A stretch of 64,000 nucleotides of DNA from an uncultured bacterium (GTDB lineage: Bacteria > Bacteroidota > Rhodothermia > Rhodothermales > Rubricoccaceae). The translations under genes and the position numbers were made by a program. Of the stretch, positions 22,357 to 33,491 are shown piece after piece. Location of the stretch: NCBI GenBank assembly GCA_947493945.1, contig CANLSR010000005.1, positions 1 through 64,000 on the forward strand, in the 5' to 3' direction. The notes below the pieces were generated by a model, which was not told where the DNA came from, did not search any database, and saw nothing but the letters and a program-made list of their open reading frames with translations. Every line of letters starts with the position of its first letter. Positions within the stretch are counted from its first letter, which is position 1.

Positions 22357-23397
22357 ATGCCACACCTCGACGTTCCGACCTGGGTCTGGGCCGCGTTCAA
22401 CGGCTACGTGGTGGTTCTGCTGCTGCTGGACCTGCTCGTGTTCAACAAGCGAGCCCACGAGATCCAGTGGCGCGAGGCGGCCCGGCTGTCGGCGTTCTTC
22501 GTCGCCGCCGCGCTGGCGGTCAACGCGGTCGTGTGGGGCGCCTACGGCCACGCCGCCGGCGTCACGTTCCTGACGGGCTACCTCGTCGAGATGTCGCTCT
22601 CGGTCGACAACCTGTTCGTGATCGCGGTGCTGTTCGGCTTTTTCGCCGTCCCGGCCCGCTTCCAGCACCGCGTGCTGTTCTGGGGCATCTTCGGGGCCAT
22701 CGTGATGCGGGCGGTGATGATCCTGCTGGGCGTGGCCCTGGTGGAGCGGTTCCACTGGGTGCTCTACATCTTCGGCGCCTTCCTACTGCTCACCGGCCTG
22801 CGGATGTTCAAGGAGTCCGACGAGGCCGAGGACATCTCGAACAACCGGCTGATCGGGCTCCTGCGGCGGGCGCTGCCGGTGACGAAGAGCTACCACGAGG
22901 AGCACTTTTTCGTGCACAAGATGGGCCGCTGGTGGGTGACGCCGCTGTTCCTGGTGCTGGTCATGATCGAGCTCACCGACGTGGTGTTCGCCGTCGACTC
23001 GATCCCGGCCATCCTGGGCGTGACCACCGATCCGTTCCTGGCCTACGCCTCCAACATCATGGCGGTGGTGGGGCTGAGGGCGCTGTACTTCCTGCTCGCC
23101 GGCGTGATCGAGCGCATCCGCTACCTGCACCTGGGGCTGGGCGCGGTGCTGGTGTTTATCGGGCTCAAGATGCTGACCGAGGAGGTGCTGGAGGCGCGGG
23201 GCCTGGAGATCCCGACCTGGGTGTCGCTCGTGGTGGTGGTGGGCTGCATCTCGACCGCGGCCGTGGCCTCGTGGGCGGTCACCCGCCGCGAGCGGACGGG
23301 CGGGCCGCTGCCGCCGCCCGGCGTGCCCCCGCCCCCCCAGGCGCCGAGCGGCGACGGCGCCGCGCACGAGGCCGAGCTCCCAAGCCCGTCGGCCTAG
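22357..23397 (+). CDS. TerC/Alx-family integral membrane protein
   Basis: VEMSLSVDNLFVIAVLF, ELTDVVFAVDSIPAILGVT; multiple TM segments. Confidence 0.93.
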   Translation: MPHLDVPTWVWAAFNGYVVVLLLLDLLVFNKRAHEIQWREAARLSAFFVAAALAVNAVVWGAYGHAAGVTFLTGYLVEMSLSVDNLFVIAVLFGFFAVPARFQHRVLFWGIFGAIVMRAVMILLGVALVERFHWVLYIFGAFLLLTGLRMFKESDEAEDISNNRLIGLLRRALPVTKSYHEEHFFVHKMGRWWVTPLFLVLVMIELTDVVFAVDSIPAILGVTTDPFLAYASNIMAVVGLRALYFLLAGVIERIRYLHLGLGAVLVFIGLKMLTEEVLEARGLEIPTWVSLVVVVGCISTAAVASWAVTRRERTGGPLPPPGVPPPPQAPSGDGAAHEAELPSPSA

Positions 23398-23536
23398 CGG
23401 CTGGCGGGGGCGGCCCGCCAGCGGGTCGGCGGGGGCGGCGGACGGGGCGCGCCGGGGACCGAGGCATTTCGTGCCGCTTTCGGTTTGCCATTGCTTCGCG
23501 GGCGGAGCGTTCTTCCAACGTCTCCCGCACGCTCGC

Positions 23537-24697
23537 ATGGACCTGACCACGGCCGGCGCCCTCGCCCCGATCCCGTTCACGCCGTCCCCCCGGCCGACGC
23601 TGGGCGTCGAGGTCGAGCTCCAGATCATCGACCCGCAGTCGTGCACGCTAAAGCAGGGGTCGGTGGCGCTGCTGGACCGGCTGGGCCACGACCACCCCAA
23701 GATCAAGCAGGAGCTGACGCAGTCGACGGTCGAGGTCATCACCGGCATCTGCGGCACCGTCGCCGAGGCCGTGGCCGACGTCACGGGCTCCGTCCGCGAG
23801 CTCTACTCCCTGGGCGACGAGCTCGGGATGACGTTCGCCTCCGCCGGGACGCACCCGTTCGGGCAGTGGCGCGACCAGAAGATCTTCCCCAACGACCGCT
23901 ACCAGAGCCTGGTCGACCGCATCCAGTGGCCGGCGCGGCGGCTGCTGATCTACGGGCTCCACGTCCACGTGGGGCTCCAGTCGGGCGAGAAGGCGATCGC
24001 GGTCTCGAACGCGCTCGCCAACTACCTCCCGCACCTGCTCGCGCTCTCGGCGTCGAGCCCGTTTATCGACTTCGAGGACACCGGCCTGGCCTCGGCGCGG
24101 TCCAAGATCTTCGAGGGCATGCCGACGGCCGGGCTGCCGTACCGGCTCGCCAACTACGGCGAGTTCCAGAAGTTTATCAACACGCTGGTGCGCGCCGAGG
24201 CCATCCAGACGATCCGCGAGATCTGGTGGGACATCCGGCCGCACCCGTCGTTCGGGACGCTGGAGATCCGGATCTGCGACGCGCCCTCGACCATGCACGA
24301 GCTGGGCTCGCTGGTGGCGATGGTCCAGTGCCTGGTCGTGGCCCTGGGCGACCGCTACGAGCAGGGGGCGCCCCTCGACCTGTTCAAGCCCTGGATCCTG
24401 CGCGAGAACAAGTGGCGCGCCTGCCGCCACGGGCTCGACGCGGACCTGATCCGCGACAACGAGGGCAACCGCGCGCCGCTCCGCCAGCAGCTCCCGGACC
24501 TGGTGGCGCGCCTGGAGCCGGTCGCCGACCGCCTGGGCTGCCTGGCCGAGCTGCGCGGCACCCACCGGATCCTGGACGAGGGCGCCAGCTACGAGCGCCA
24601 GCGGGCCGTGATGGCCCGCTCGCACCGCCTGCCCGACGTGGTGGCCAGCCTGGTCGCGGAGCTGCGCCAGAGCGCCGACGCGCTCCCGATGATCTAG
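23537..24697 (+). CDS. YbdK-type carboxylate-amine ligase (GCS2 family)
   Basis: PTLGVEVELQIIDP, LHVHVGL, GTLEIRICDAP. Confidence 0.9.
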   Translation: MDLTTAGALAPIPFTPSPRPTLGVEVELQIIDPQSCTLKQGSVALLDRLGHDHPKIKQELTQSTVEVITGICGTVAEAVADVTGSVRELYSLGDELGMTFASAGTHPFGQWRDQKIFPNDRYQSLVDRIQWPARRLLIYGLHVHVGLQSGEKAIAVSNALANYLPHLLALSASSPFIDFEDTGLASARSKIFEGMPTAGLPYRLANYGEFQKFINTLVRAEAIQTIREIWWDIRPHPSFGTLEIRICDAPSTMHELGSLVAMVQCLVVALGDRYEQGAPLDLFKPWILRENKWRACRHGLDADLIRDNEGNRAPLRQQLPDLVARLEPVADRLGCLAELRGTHRILDEGASYERQRAVMARSHRLPDVVASLVAELRQSADALPMI

Positions 24698-24713
24698 ACC
24701 TCGCCCGGCGGTT

Positions 24714-24742
24714 GCCGCTGGCGGCGCCCGAGCGCCAGCGGC
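24714..24742. repeat. Inverted motif pair after YbdK-like gene
   Basis: GCCGCTGGCG-(9 nt)-CGCCAGCGGC. Confidence 0.85.
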
Positions 24743-24845
24743 TGGCGCCCGCCCAAGAACAGCGGCCCCGGCCGGGCGTAGGCCCAGGCCGCCCTCCCCC
24801 ACGCCCGTGACCGCTGCCGACGCCCCCTCCCGACCCGGCGAGACG

Positions 24846-26021
24846 ATGCCGCTTTCCGCCTCCGACGTTGGCGCCGACCTGGTGGCGCTCCGCCGCGAGC
24901 TCCACGCCCACCCCGAGCTGGGATTTGCCGAGGTCGAGACCTCGCGGCGCCTGCGCGACTGGCTGGAGGCGCGCGGCTTCCGCCCCTCGGATCCGCTGGC
25001 AGGGACGGGCTTTTACGTCGAGGTCGAGGGCGCCCGCCCCGGACCCACCGTGGGCTACCGAGCCGACATGGACGCGCTGCCCATCGCCGAGGCGACCGAG
25101 GCGCCGTACCGCTCCCAGACGCCGGGCGTGATGCACGCCTGCGGCCACGACGCCCACATGTCGGTCGGCTGCGGCGTGGCGGTGCTGGCGCGGGCGCGCC
25201 GCGACGAGTTCGCCGGGACGGTCCGCGTGTTTTTCCAGCCCTGCGAGGAGCGGACGCCCTCGGGCGCGCCGGCCATGATCCGGGCGGGCGTGCTGGACGG
25301 GCTCGACGCCGTCTACGCGATCCACATGGACCCGAGCCTGCCCGTCGGGCGCTTCGGCTTCCGAGCCGGCGCGTTGACGGCGGCGTGCGCGCCGTTCACG
25401 ATCACCGTGCGGAGCGAGGAGTCGGGCCACTCCGCGCGGCCCCACGAGGCCGTCGACACGGTCTGGGTGGCGACCCAGATCGCCAACGACATGTACCAGC
25501 TCGCGGGCCGCGTCACCGACGCCCGGAAGGCGGCCGTGCTCACGGTCTGCCGGTTCCAGGGCGGCGACGCCTTGAACGTGATCCCGTCGGAGGTCGAGTT
25601 CGGCGGCACCATCCGCTGCGTCGACGGCGAGACGCTGGGCTCGCTGCGCGAGCAGATCCGCCGGCTGGCGGGCGCGCTGGGCGCGGTCTACGGGGCCGAC
25701 GTGGAGGTCGAGATCGAGGAGGCGCTGCCGGCCGTGCTCAACACCGCGCCGGAGACCCGGCGCGCCCAGGCGGCCGCGGCCGAGCAGGTCGGCGAGGCCG
25801 CCGCGACCACGATCCCGCTGCCGAGCATGGGCGGCGAGGACTTCGCGTTCTACCTCCAGCGGGTGCCCGGCTGCATGGTGCGCGTGGGCTCGGCGAGCGG
25901 GCCGGAGACGCGCTACCCGCTCCACCATGCCCGCTTCGACCTGGACGAGGGGGCGCTCGGCCCAGCGGCCCGGCTCATGACCGAGGTGTGCCTCCGCGAC
26001 CTGGCCGCCCGAGCCGGCTAG
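24846..26021 (+). CDS. M20-family amidohydrolase/peptidase
   Basis: RRELHAHPELGFAEVET, RADMDALPI, HACGHDAHM, MGGEDFAFYL. Confidence 0.93.
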   Translation: MPLSASDVGADLVALRRELHAHPELGFAEVETSRRLRDWLEARGFRPSDPLAGTGFYVEVEGARPGPTVGYRADMDALPIAEATEAPYRSQTPGVMHACGHDAHMSVGCGVAVLARARRDEFAGTVRVFFQPCEERTPSGAPAMIRAGVLDGLDAVYAIHMDPSLPVGRFGFRAGALTAACAPFTITVRSEESGHSARPHEAVDTVWVATQIANDMYQLAGRVTDARKAAVLTVCRFQGGDALNVIPSEVEFGGTIRCVDGETLGSLREQIRRLAGALGAVYGADVEVEIEEALPAVLNTAPETRRAQAAAAEQVGEAAATTIPLPSMGGEDFAFYLQRVPGCMVRVGSASGPETRYPLHHARFDLDEGALGPAARLMTEVCLRDLAARAG

Positions 26022-26308
26022 AAAGCGCGCCCTCGCCGCAGGTCCCCTCGCCGCAGGCGTCCGGCCCCGGGGCTCAGCGGATCGGCCCCGGCCCAAGCCC
26101 GCAGCCACGAGCCCTGCCTCGGCGCGGCCTCGTCCGCCTGCACGGCCGCGGCGTCCGCCAGCGGCGGGCGGGACGCTGGCACATGGCCCGAGGCAGCGCG
26201 GGTGCGAGCGCGCAGCGGCTCCGGTCCGGCACGAGTTTAGGGACGAGTTTGGGCCGCGTCGCTAGCACGCCGGTGGAGGCCTACCTTTTGGAATCCTTGC
26301 ACGTGCCT

Positions 26309-29053
26309 ATGTCCCGGTTGCTCTCCGCCGTCGTCCTCGCCACGCTCGCCGCGGGGCCGGCCCTCGCCCAGGCGCCCGCGCCCGGTGACGCGGTCATCAA
26401 CGAGGCCATGTACGACCCGCCGTCGCCCCAGCCGCCGGGCAACGAGTGGGTCGAGGTGCTCAATGTGAGCGGCGGGCCGCTCGACCTCGGCGGGCTGGCG
26501 GTGTCGGACGGCGGGACGCCGTCGGCGGGCGTGCCGGCGGGGACGACGCTCCCCGCGGGCGGGTTTCTGGTGCTCGTGGACAACGGGGCGGCGTTCGCGG
26601 CGGCCTACCCCAGCGTCCCGTTTATAGAGCTGGCGAGGTTCCCCACGCTCAACAACACCGGCGACCGGCCCGCGCTCGTGCTGGACGACGCCGAGATCGA
26701 CGCCGTCCCCTACCTCCCGACGTGGGGCGGCGACGGCGCGTCGCTGGAGCGCCGCGACCCGCTCGGCCCGAGCGACGCCGCCTCCAACTTCGGCACGTCG
26801 ACGGCCGCCGCCAGCGGCACGCCGGGCGCCCAGAACTCGCTGTTCGCGCTCGACCAGACGGCGCCCGCCCTCGTATCGGCCCAGGCGCTCGACGCCCAGA
26901 GCGTGCTCGTGACGTTCAGCGAGCCCCTCGACCCCGCCTCCGCCGAGGCCGAGGCGAACTACCGGGTCGACGGCGGCATCGGCGCGCCCGTCCTGGCCAG
27001 CCTCCAGGACGACCGCGCCCGGGTCATGCTCGCGCTGGCGGCCCCGCTCGCCAGCCCGAGGAGCTACACCTTGACCGTCACCGGCGTCGCCGACCGGCGC
27101 GGCAACGCGGGCGCGGCCCAGACCACGACGTTCTTTTTCGGCCAGGGCGAGCCGGCCCAGCCGCGCGACCTGGTGGTCAACGAGTTCCTCTACGACGAGC
27201 CCGCGGCCGACAACCCGGGCGAGTTCGTGGAGCTGTTCAACCGGACCGACAAGGCGTTCGACCTCCGCGACTTCACCCTCAACGACGGGACGGGCGACGA
27301 CCGGCCGGTGACGGCCGAGGCGCGTTTCGTGGCGCCCGGCGGCTACGCCGTGGTCGTGGAGGACGGCGAGATGTTCGCGGCCGTCTTTCCCGACGTCCCG
27401 TTCGTGGAGCAACCCGAGTGGAGCGCCCTCAACAACTCCGGCGACGCGGTCGTGCTGCGCTACCGGGGCGCCGTCGTCGACTCGCTCCGGTACACGTCCG
27501 CCTGGGGCGGCGAGGACGTGTCGCTGGAGCGGAAGGACCCCGACGGCCCGTCGGTCCGCGCCAACTTCGCGCCCACGGCCGACCTGGACGGCGGCACGCC
27601 GGGCGAGCGGAACAGCCAGTTCGCGCCCGACGTCGCCGGCCCGATGCTGGTCGCGGCCATGGCCTCGCGCGACGGCCAGACGGTCACCGTGACGCTGGAT
27701 GAGCCCGCCGACCCGGCCAGCGTCACGCCCGGCGCGTTCGCCGTCACCGGCGGCCCGGCGGTCACGGCCACCAGCTACGACGACGGGGCGCTGACGGTCA
27801 CGCTCGCGCTCTCCGCCCCGCTGGCGGCCGGCGCGAGCACCGTCACGGCGACGGGCCTGCGCGACCCGTTGGGCAACACGACCGCCACCGCCAGCGTCCC
27901 GGTCGAGTTCGCGCCGGACACCCAGGACCCGGCGCTTGCTCGGGCCACGGCGCCCGACGCCACGACCGTCCGCGCCACGTTCACCGAGCCGGTCACCGCC
28001 GCCTCGGCAACCTCCGCCAGCTACGAGATCGCCGGCGGGCCGGGCGCGTCCCAGGTGACGGTAGACGACGAATCAGACGGCGGCGTCACGGCGGTGCTCC
28101 TGACGCTGGACGCGCCGCTTACAGATCAGACTCTTTACACGTTGGCTGCCACCGGCCTCATCGACCTGGCCGGCCGAACCGCCAGCCGCTCGGAGGCGCG
28201 GTTCTTTTTCGGCACGCCCGACGCGCCCGCGCTCGGCGAGATCGTGGTCACCGAGATCATGTACGACCCGGCCGTCGGCAGTGCCGGCGAGTACCTGGAG
28301 GTCGCCAATACGACCGCCGACCGCGTCTTCGACCTGGGCGCCGTCACCCTGGACGACGGCGACGGCGACGGCGCCCCGCTGGCGGACGGGCCCGCCGTGC
28401 TGCTCCCGGGCGAGACCCTGGCGCTCGTCCGCGACGCCGACGGCTTCCGCCCCACGTTCCCCGAGGCGCCGTTCGTGGAGGCCGGCTCGGTCATCAGCCT
28501 GTCCAACTCGGGCGAGGCCGTCGTGCTGCGCGCCGCCGGAGCGGTGGTCGACTCGGTGTTCTATGATCCGGGCTGGCACCGCGTCGAGTTGGAGGACGCG
28601 ATGGGGATCAGCCTGGAGCGCCGCGACCCGGCCGGCCCCTCCAACCTGGCCGCCAACTGGTCGTCGTCGCTGGCGGAGGCCGGCGGCACGCCCTCGGCGG
28701 CCAACTCGGTGTCGATCTCGGACACGCCCGTCGAGCGTGAGACGGCGCTCGTCATCACCAGCCCGTTCGCGCCGACCTTGGGCGAGGCCTCCGAGATCAC
28801 GTACACGCTGTCGGGCGAGGTCGGCCTGGTCCGCGCGCGGATCTACGACGGCGGCGGGCGGCGCGTGCGCGAGTTGGAGCCGGGGCGGCTGAGCGGCCAG
28901 ACGGCGACGCTGGTGTGGGACGGGACCGGCGACGACCGCCGCCCGCTCCGGGCCGGCATCTACGTCGTGCTGGTCGAGGCCGTCGACGCCCAGGGCGGCA
29001 CCACCGACGCGATCCGCGGCGCCGTGGTGCTGGCCCGGCCCGACGGCCCGTAG
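26309..29053 (+). CDS. Secreted multidomain protein: three lamin-tail-domain modules, Big/SbsA-type Ig-like modules, FlgD/T9SS-like C-terminal domain
   Basis: Signal peptide; VINEAMYDPP.., VVNEFLYDEP.., VVTEIMYDPA.. repeats; TFSEPLDPAS / TLDEPADPAS / TFTEPVTAAS Ig-like repeats; C-terminal ARIYDGGGRRVRELEPGRL..LRAGIYVVLVEA. Confidence 0.85.
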   Translation: MSRLLSAVVLATLAAGPALAQAPAPGDAVINEAMYDPPSPQPPGNEWVEVLNVSGGPLDLGGLAVSDGGTPSAGVPAGTTLPAGGFLVLVDNGAAFAAAYPSVPFIELARFPTLNNTGDRPALVLDDAEIDAVPYLPTWGGDGASLERRDPLGPSDAASNFGTSTAAASGTPGAQNSLFALDQTAPALVSAQALDAQSVLVTFSEPLDPASAEAEANYRVDGGIGAPVLASLQDDRARVMLALAAPLASPRSYTLTVTGVADRRGNAGAAQTTTFFFGQGEPAQPRDLVVNEFLYDEPAADNPGEFVELFNRTDKAFDLRDFTLNDGTGDDRPVTAEARFVAPGGYAVVVEDGEMFAAVFPDVPFVEQPEWSALNNSGDAVVLRYRGAVVDSLRYTSAWGGEDVSLERKDPDGPSVRANFAPTADLDGGTPGERNSQFAPDVAGPMLVAAMASRDGQTVTVTLDEPADPASVTPGAFAVTGGPAVTATSYDDGALTVTLALSAPLAAGASTVTATGLRDPLGNTTATASVPVEFAPDTQDPALARATAPDATTVRATFTEPVTAASATSASYEIAGGPGASQVTVDDESDGGVTAVLLTLDAPLTDQTLYTLAATGLIDLAGRTASRSEARFFFGTPDAPALGEIVVTEIMYDPAVGSAGEYLEVANTTADRVFDLGAVTLDDGDGDGAPLADGPAVLLPGETLALVRDADGFRPTFPEAPFVEAGSVISLSNSGEAVVLRAAGAVVDSVFYDPGWHRVELEDAMGISLERRDPAGPSNLAANWSSSLAEAGGTPSAANSVSISDTPVERETALVITSPFAPTLGEASEITYTLSGEVGLVRARIYDGGGRRVRELEPGRLSGQTATLVWDGTGDDRRPLRAGIYVVLVEAVDAQGGTTDAIRGAVVLARPDGP

Positions 29054-29240
29054 GGCGCCATCCCCGATCGCCGGCGGCGTCCGCCAGCGCACGGTCTTTG
29101 CAGGTACGACGAGCGCCCGACAGGGCGTCAGGACCGGACCGAGATTCCACACGCCGCACGGCACGGATGGAACAGCGGCGCCCGTTCCTGATTCGACTCC
29201 ACCGCCCGTCCCCCCGACCCGCCCGACGGCGACTTAGGCC

Positions 29241-29657
29241 ATGACCCCGACTGCCACGCTCGACGCTCCCGGCGCCCCCACCGGCGCCCCCACGCTCCCC
29301 CCGCCCGTCACGCTGACCGACCGCGCCCGCGCCGAGGTGCGGCGGATCGTCGCCAACAAGCAGATCCCGGCCCAGTACGGCCTGCGCGTCGGCGTCAAGG
29401 GCGGCGGCTGCTCGGGCATGAGCTACGTGCTCGGCTTCGACAAGCAGCGCGACCACGACCTCTCGTTCGAGCTCGCGGCCGACGCCGCCGAGCCCGAGGG
29501 CTCCGCCCCGATCACCGTCTACATGGACAAGCGCCACGGCCTGTACCTCATGGGCACGACCGTCGACTACCACGACGGCCTCGACGCGCGCGGCTTCGTG
29601 TTCGACAACCCCCAGGCGACCCAGACCTGCGGCTGCGGCTCCTCGTTCAGCGCCTAA
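29241..29657 (+). CDS. HesB/IscA-family iron-sulfur cluster assembly protein
   Basis: GLRVGVKGGGCSGMSY and C-terminal CGCGSSF. Confidence 0.95.
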   Translation: MTPTATLDAPGAPTGAPTLPPPVTLTDRARAEVRRIVANKQIPAQYGLRVGVKGGGCSGMSYVLGFDKQRDHDLSFELAADAAEPEGSAPITVYMDKRHGLYLMGTTVDYHDGLDARGFVFDNPQATQTCGCGSSFSA

Positions 29658-29746
29658 GGCGCGCCAGTAGCCCCCGCCCCGCTGGCGCCGCCGCTCACCG
29701 CGACCGCCAGCGACACGCGCCCTGTACGGCGCTCTCTCTATTCCAC

Positions 29747-32305
29747 ATGGAAGGCAACTTTTCAAACCGCGTCCGCGACGTCATCTCCTACTCCCGCGAG
29801 GAGGCGATCCGGCTCGGGCACGACTACATCGGCACCGAGCACCTGCTCTTGGGGATCATCCGCGAGGGCGAGGGGATCGCCGTCAAGATCCTCCGCAACC
29901 TCGGCTGCGACCTGTTCAAGCTCAAAAAGGCCGTCGAGGACACCGTCCGTAGCACCGGCGGCACGCTCACGGTCGGCAACATCCCGCTGACCAAGCAGGC
30001 CGAGAAGGTGCTCAAGATCACCTACCTCGAAGCCAAGCTCTACAAGTCCGACGTGATCGGGACCGAGCACCTGCTCCTGTCCCTGTTGCGCGACGACGAG
30101 AACGTCGCCGCCCAGATCCTCAACCAAGCCTTTTCCGTGTCCTACGACGCCGTTCGCTCCGAGCTCGACTCCATCCTGAGCGGCAAGGCCAGCCCCCGGG
30201 CCGCCGCCACCGACGAACCCGATGAGCCGTCCGGGCGCGGGCGCTCACGCAGCAGCAAACGAGACGTGGCCGACAAATCCAAAACCCCGGTCCTCGACAA
30301 CTTCGGCCGCGACCTCACCACGATGGCCGAGGAGGGCAAGCTCGACCCGATCGTCGGCCGCGAGGTCGAGATCGAGCGCGTGGCCCAGGTCCTGAGCCGC
30401 CGCAAAAAGAACAACCCCGTGCTCATCGGCGAGCCCGGCGTCGGTAAGACGGCGATCGCCGAGGGGCTGGCGCTCCGCATCGTCCAGCGCAAGGTCTCGC
30501 GTGTCCTGTACGACAAGCGGATCGTGACGCTGGACCTGGCGGCGCTCGTGGCCGGCACCAAGTACCGCGGCCAGTTCGAGGAGCGGATGAAGGCCGTGAT
30601 GACGGAGCTGGAGAAGAACGACGACATCATCCTGTTCATCGACGAGCTCCACACGCTCGTCGGCGCGGGCGGCGCGTCCGGCTCGCTCGACGCGTCTAAC
30701 ATGTTCAAGCCGGCGCTCGCGCGCGGCGAGATCCAGTGCGTCGGCGCGACCACGCTCGACGAGTACCGCCAGTACATCGAGAAGGACGGGGCGCTCGACC
30801 GCCGCTTCCAGAAGATCCTGGTCGACCCGGCCACGCCCGAGGAGGCCGTCGAGATCCTGACCCAGATCCAGCCCAAGTACGAAGAGCACCACAACGTCGA
30901 GTACGACGAGGGCACCATCGAGCTCATCGTCAAGCTCTCGGAGCGCTACATCTCGGACCGTCACCTGCCCGACAAGGCCATCGACGTGCTCGATGAGGCC
31001 GGCGCCCGCGTGCACTTGGCCAACATCAAGGTCCCGGCCGAGGTCGTGACGCTGGAGGAGCAGATCGAGGAGGTCAAGGAAGAGAAAAACCAGGTCGTGA
31101 AGTCGCAGAACTTCGAGAAGGCGGCCCAACTCCGCGATAGGGAGAAGAAGCTCCAGGAGGAGCTGGAGAACGTCAAAAAGGAGTGGGAGCGCCAGGCCGA
31201 GGACGAGACCTACCCCGTCACCGAAAAGGACATCTCGGCCGTGGTCGCGATGATGACCGGCGTGCCGGTCGACCGCGTCCAGACGACCGAGGGCGCCAAG
31301 CTGCTCAACATGGAGCAGGAGCTCAAGGGCAAGGTCGTGGGCCAGGACGAGGCCCTCGTCAAGCTCTCGCGCTCGATCCGCCGCACGCGCGCCGGGCTCA
31401 AGGACCCCAAGCGGCCCATCGGCTCGTTCATCTTCCTGGGCCCGACGGGCGTGGGCAAGACGGAGCTGGCCAAGCGCCTCACCGAGTACCTGTTCGACAG
31501 CCAGGACGCGCTGATCCGGATCGACATGTCGGAGTACATGGAGAAGTTCTCCGTGTCCCGTCTGGTCGGTGCGCCTCCCGGGTACGTCGGCTACGAGGAG
31601 GGCGGCCAGCTGACCGAGAAGGTGCGGCGCAAGCCGTACTCGGTGATCCTGCTCGACGAGATCGAGAAGGCGCACCCGGACGTGTTCAACATCCTGCTCC
31701 AGGTTCTGGACGACGGGATCCTGACCGACGGGCTCGGGCGTCGTGTGGACTTCCGCAACACGATCATCATCATGACCTCGAACATCGGGGCGCGTGATAT
31801 CAAGAACCTGGGCAAGGGCATCGGCTTCTCGCTGACCGAGGAGACGTTCGACTACACGAAGATGAAGTCGACGGTCGAGGACGCGCTCAAAAAGGTGTTC
31901 AACCCCGAGTTCCTCAACCGGATCGACGACGTCATCGTCTTCCACCCGCTCGAGAAGTCGCACATCCTGGAGATCATCGACGTGATGAAGGTCGACCTGT
32001 TCTCCCGCGTCAACGAGCTCGGCATCGACATCGACCTGACGCAGGAGGCCAAGGAGTTCCTGGTCGAGAAGGGGTTCGACCCCCAGTTCGGCGCCCGGCC
32101 GCTGCGTCGCGCGATCCAGAAGTACGTCGAGGACCCGATGGCCGAGGCCATCCTGACCAACGACCTCCAGGAGGGCGCCAAGATCACGGTCGGGTACTCG
32201 GGCGAGGGCGAGGAGCTCTCGTTCAAGACCAAGAAGCCGCGCAAGAAGAAGGCGGCGGCGGAGGAGCCCGAGGCCGAGACGCCGGCCGAGCCGGACGCTG
32301 AGTAA
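29747..32305 (+). CDS. clpC: ATP-dependent Clp protease ATPase subunit ClpC
   Basis: N-terminal Clp_N repeats (GTEHLLLGI), two AAA modules ([16 protein letters not shown]), UVR-like middle region. Confidence 0.96.
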   Translation: MEGNFSNRVRDVISYSREEAIRLGHDYIGTEHLLLGIIREGEGIAVKILRNLGCDLFKLKKAVEDTVRSTGGTLTVGNIPLTKQAEKVLKITYLEAKLYKSDVIGTEHLLLSLLRDDENVAAQILNQAFSVSYDAVRSELDSILSGKASPRAAATDEPDEPSGRGRSRSSKRDVADKSKTPVLDNFGRDLTTMAEEGKLDPIVGREVEIERVAQVLSRRKKNNPVLIGEPGVGKTAIAEGLALRIVQRKVSRVLYDKRIVTLDLAALVAGTKYRGQFEERMKAVMTELEKNDDIILFIDELHTLVGAGGASGSLDASNMFKPALARGEIQCVGATTLDEYRQYIEKDGALDRRFQKILVDPATPEEAVEILTQIQPKYEEHHNVEYDEGTIELIVKLSERYISDRHLPDKAIDVLDEAGARVHLANIKVPAEVVTLEEQIEEVKEEKNQVVKSQNFEKAAQLRDREKKLQEELENVKKEWERQAEDETYPVTEKDISAVVAMMTGVPVDRVQTTEGAKLLNMEQELKGKVVGQDEALVKLSRSIRRTRAGLKDPKRPIGSFIFLGPTGVGKTELAKRLTEYLFDSQDALIRIDMSEYMEKFSVSRLVGAPPGYVGYEEGGQLTEKVRRKPYSVILLDEIEKAHPDVFNILLQVLDDGILTDGLGRRVDFRNTIIIMTSNIGARDIKNLGKGIGFSLTEETFDYTKMKSTVEDALKKVFNPEFLNRIDDVIVFHPLEKSHILEIIDVMKVDLFSRVNELGIDIDLTQEAKEFLVEKGFDPQFGARPLRRAIQKYVEDPMAEAILTNDLQEGAKITVGYSGEGEELSFKTKKPRKKKAAAEEPEAETPAEPDAE

Positions 32306-32325
32306 CCCTCACGCCTCCCCATCTT

Positions 32326-32362
32326 CCGCCCCGCTGGCGCCTGTCGCCAGCGGGGCGGTTTT
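32326..32362 (+). terminator. Intrinsic terminator after clpC built on the CGCTGGCG motif
   Basis: CCGCCCCGCTGGCG-CCTGT-CGCCAGCGGGGCGG followed by TTTT; 14-bp perfect arms. Confidence 0.85.
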
Positions 32363-32483
32363 GTGTGGGGCCGCGCGGCGGTGGGCGGCGGACCGTGAAG
32401 AAGAAGGAGGTCTATTGACAGACGAGTAGCGCGCCGTATTGTCGGCGCGCTCCGTCGGAGCAACTCCCCCTTCCCCGCCGCTC

Positions 32484-33476
32484 ATGACCCGTACCGCCGC
32501 CTTCGCTGTGGCCCTCCTCGTCCTCGCCGCGTGCGACTCCGGCACGTCCGGGGCCGACGACGACCTGATCGGCAGTTGGACGTTCGCGTCCGCCTCCAAC
32601 CAGAGCGTCGGCGTGGTGTCCCAGGCCCAGGACATGGTCGACCTGACGCGTGCGACCGAGGGATCGGTCACGCTCAGCGGCGCCGAAAGCGGCTCGCTGC
32701 GCTACGTGCATTCGTACTACTCCTACGACTCCCAGTCGTCGCTCAGCTTGACCTCGTACGACCCGAACGCCAACGAGTACCCGTCGTCCTGGCAGACGCT
32801 GTCGATCAACCAGGGGCCGAACCACTCGTCGGCGGCCCTCACAGCCAGCTCGAACGACGGCACCACCTACTACTACAACGAGGCGGTCGGGGCCGGCGTG
32901 AGCCGCAACAGTGCGCGCTTCACGGTCAACGTGGACATGGCTTCGTACTACGACAACACGACGCCCGCGCGCGCGGAGGGCACGATCACGCTGGGCCACC
33001 GCACGTTGGCGGCCGGCGAGCGGTCCACGTTCTCGGAGTACGCCTACGAGTTCCCGCCGAACAACACGGCGCGCTACGCCTTCGAGCGCGAGGGAGTGCT
33101 CAGGACCCAGCAGGTGTCGGGCAACCAGACCGTCGAGCGGACCGGCTCGTGGAAGCGCGTCGGCGACCGCGTGGTGCTGTCGACCACTGAGGACGGCATC
33201 ACGACGTCGTTCGAGTATCGGGTCCAGCAGGACGGCGCCGCGCTGCTCTTGATCGACGACCGGTCAGCCAGCGCGTGCGACGCCGAGTGCCGTCGCTACG
33301 CGGAGCAGCAGTTCGGCATCGTGGCCGGAACCCTCACCTCGTTCCAGACCGAGTTGACGCTGCGGTTGGTGCCGACGGCCTCCGGCGCCCGGGCCCAGGT
33401 CGCCCCGGCCGCCGCAGTGCCGCTTCCGGAGCCCCTCCAGGCCCGCGTGTCGATCCGCCCCCGCGCTAGGCGCTAG
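32484..33476 (+). CDS. Hypothetical lipoprotein
   Basis: Lipobox LVLAACDSG; lipocalin-like DDLIGSWTFASA; repetitive YYSYDSQSSLS. Confidence 0.7.
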   Translation: MTRTAAFAVALLVLAACDSGTSGADDDLIGSWTFASASNQSVGVVSQAQDMVDLTRATEGSVTLSGAESGSLRYVHSYYSYDSQSSLSLTSYDPNANEYPSSWQTLSINQGPNHSSAALTASSNDGTTYYYNEAVGAGVSRNSARFTVNVDMASYYDNTTPARAEGTITLGHRTLAAGERSTFSEYAYEFPPNNTARYAFEREGVLRTQQVSGNQTVERTGSWKRVGDRVVLSTTEDGITTSFEYRVQQDGAALLLIDDRSASACDAECRRYAEQQFGIVAGTLTSFQTELTLRLVPTASGARAQVAPAAAVPLPEPLQARVSIRPRARR

Positions 33477-33491
33477 CCCCACCGCCCTGCC

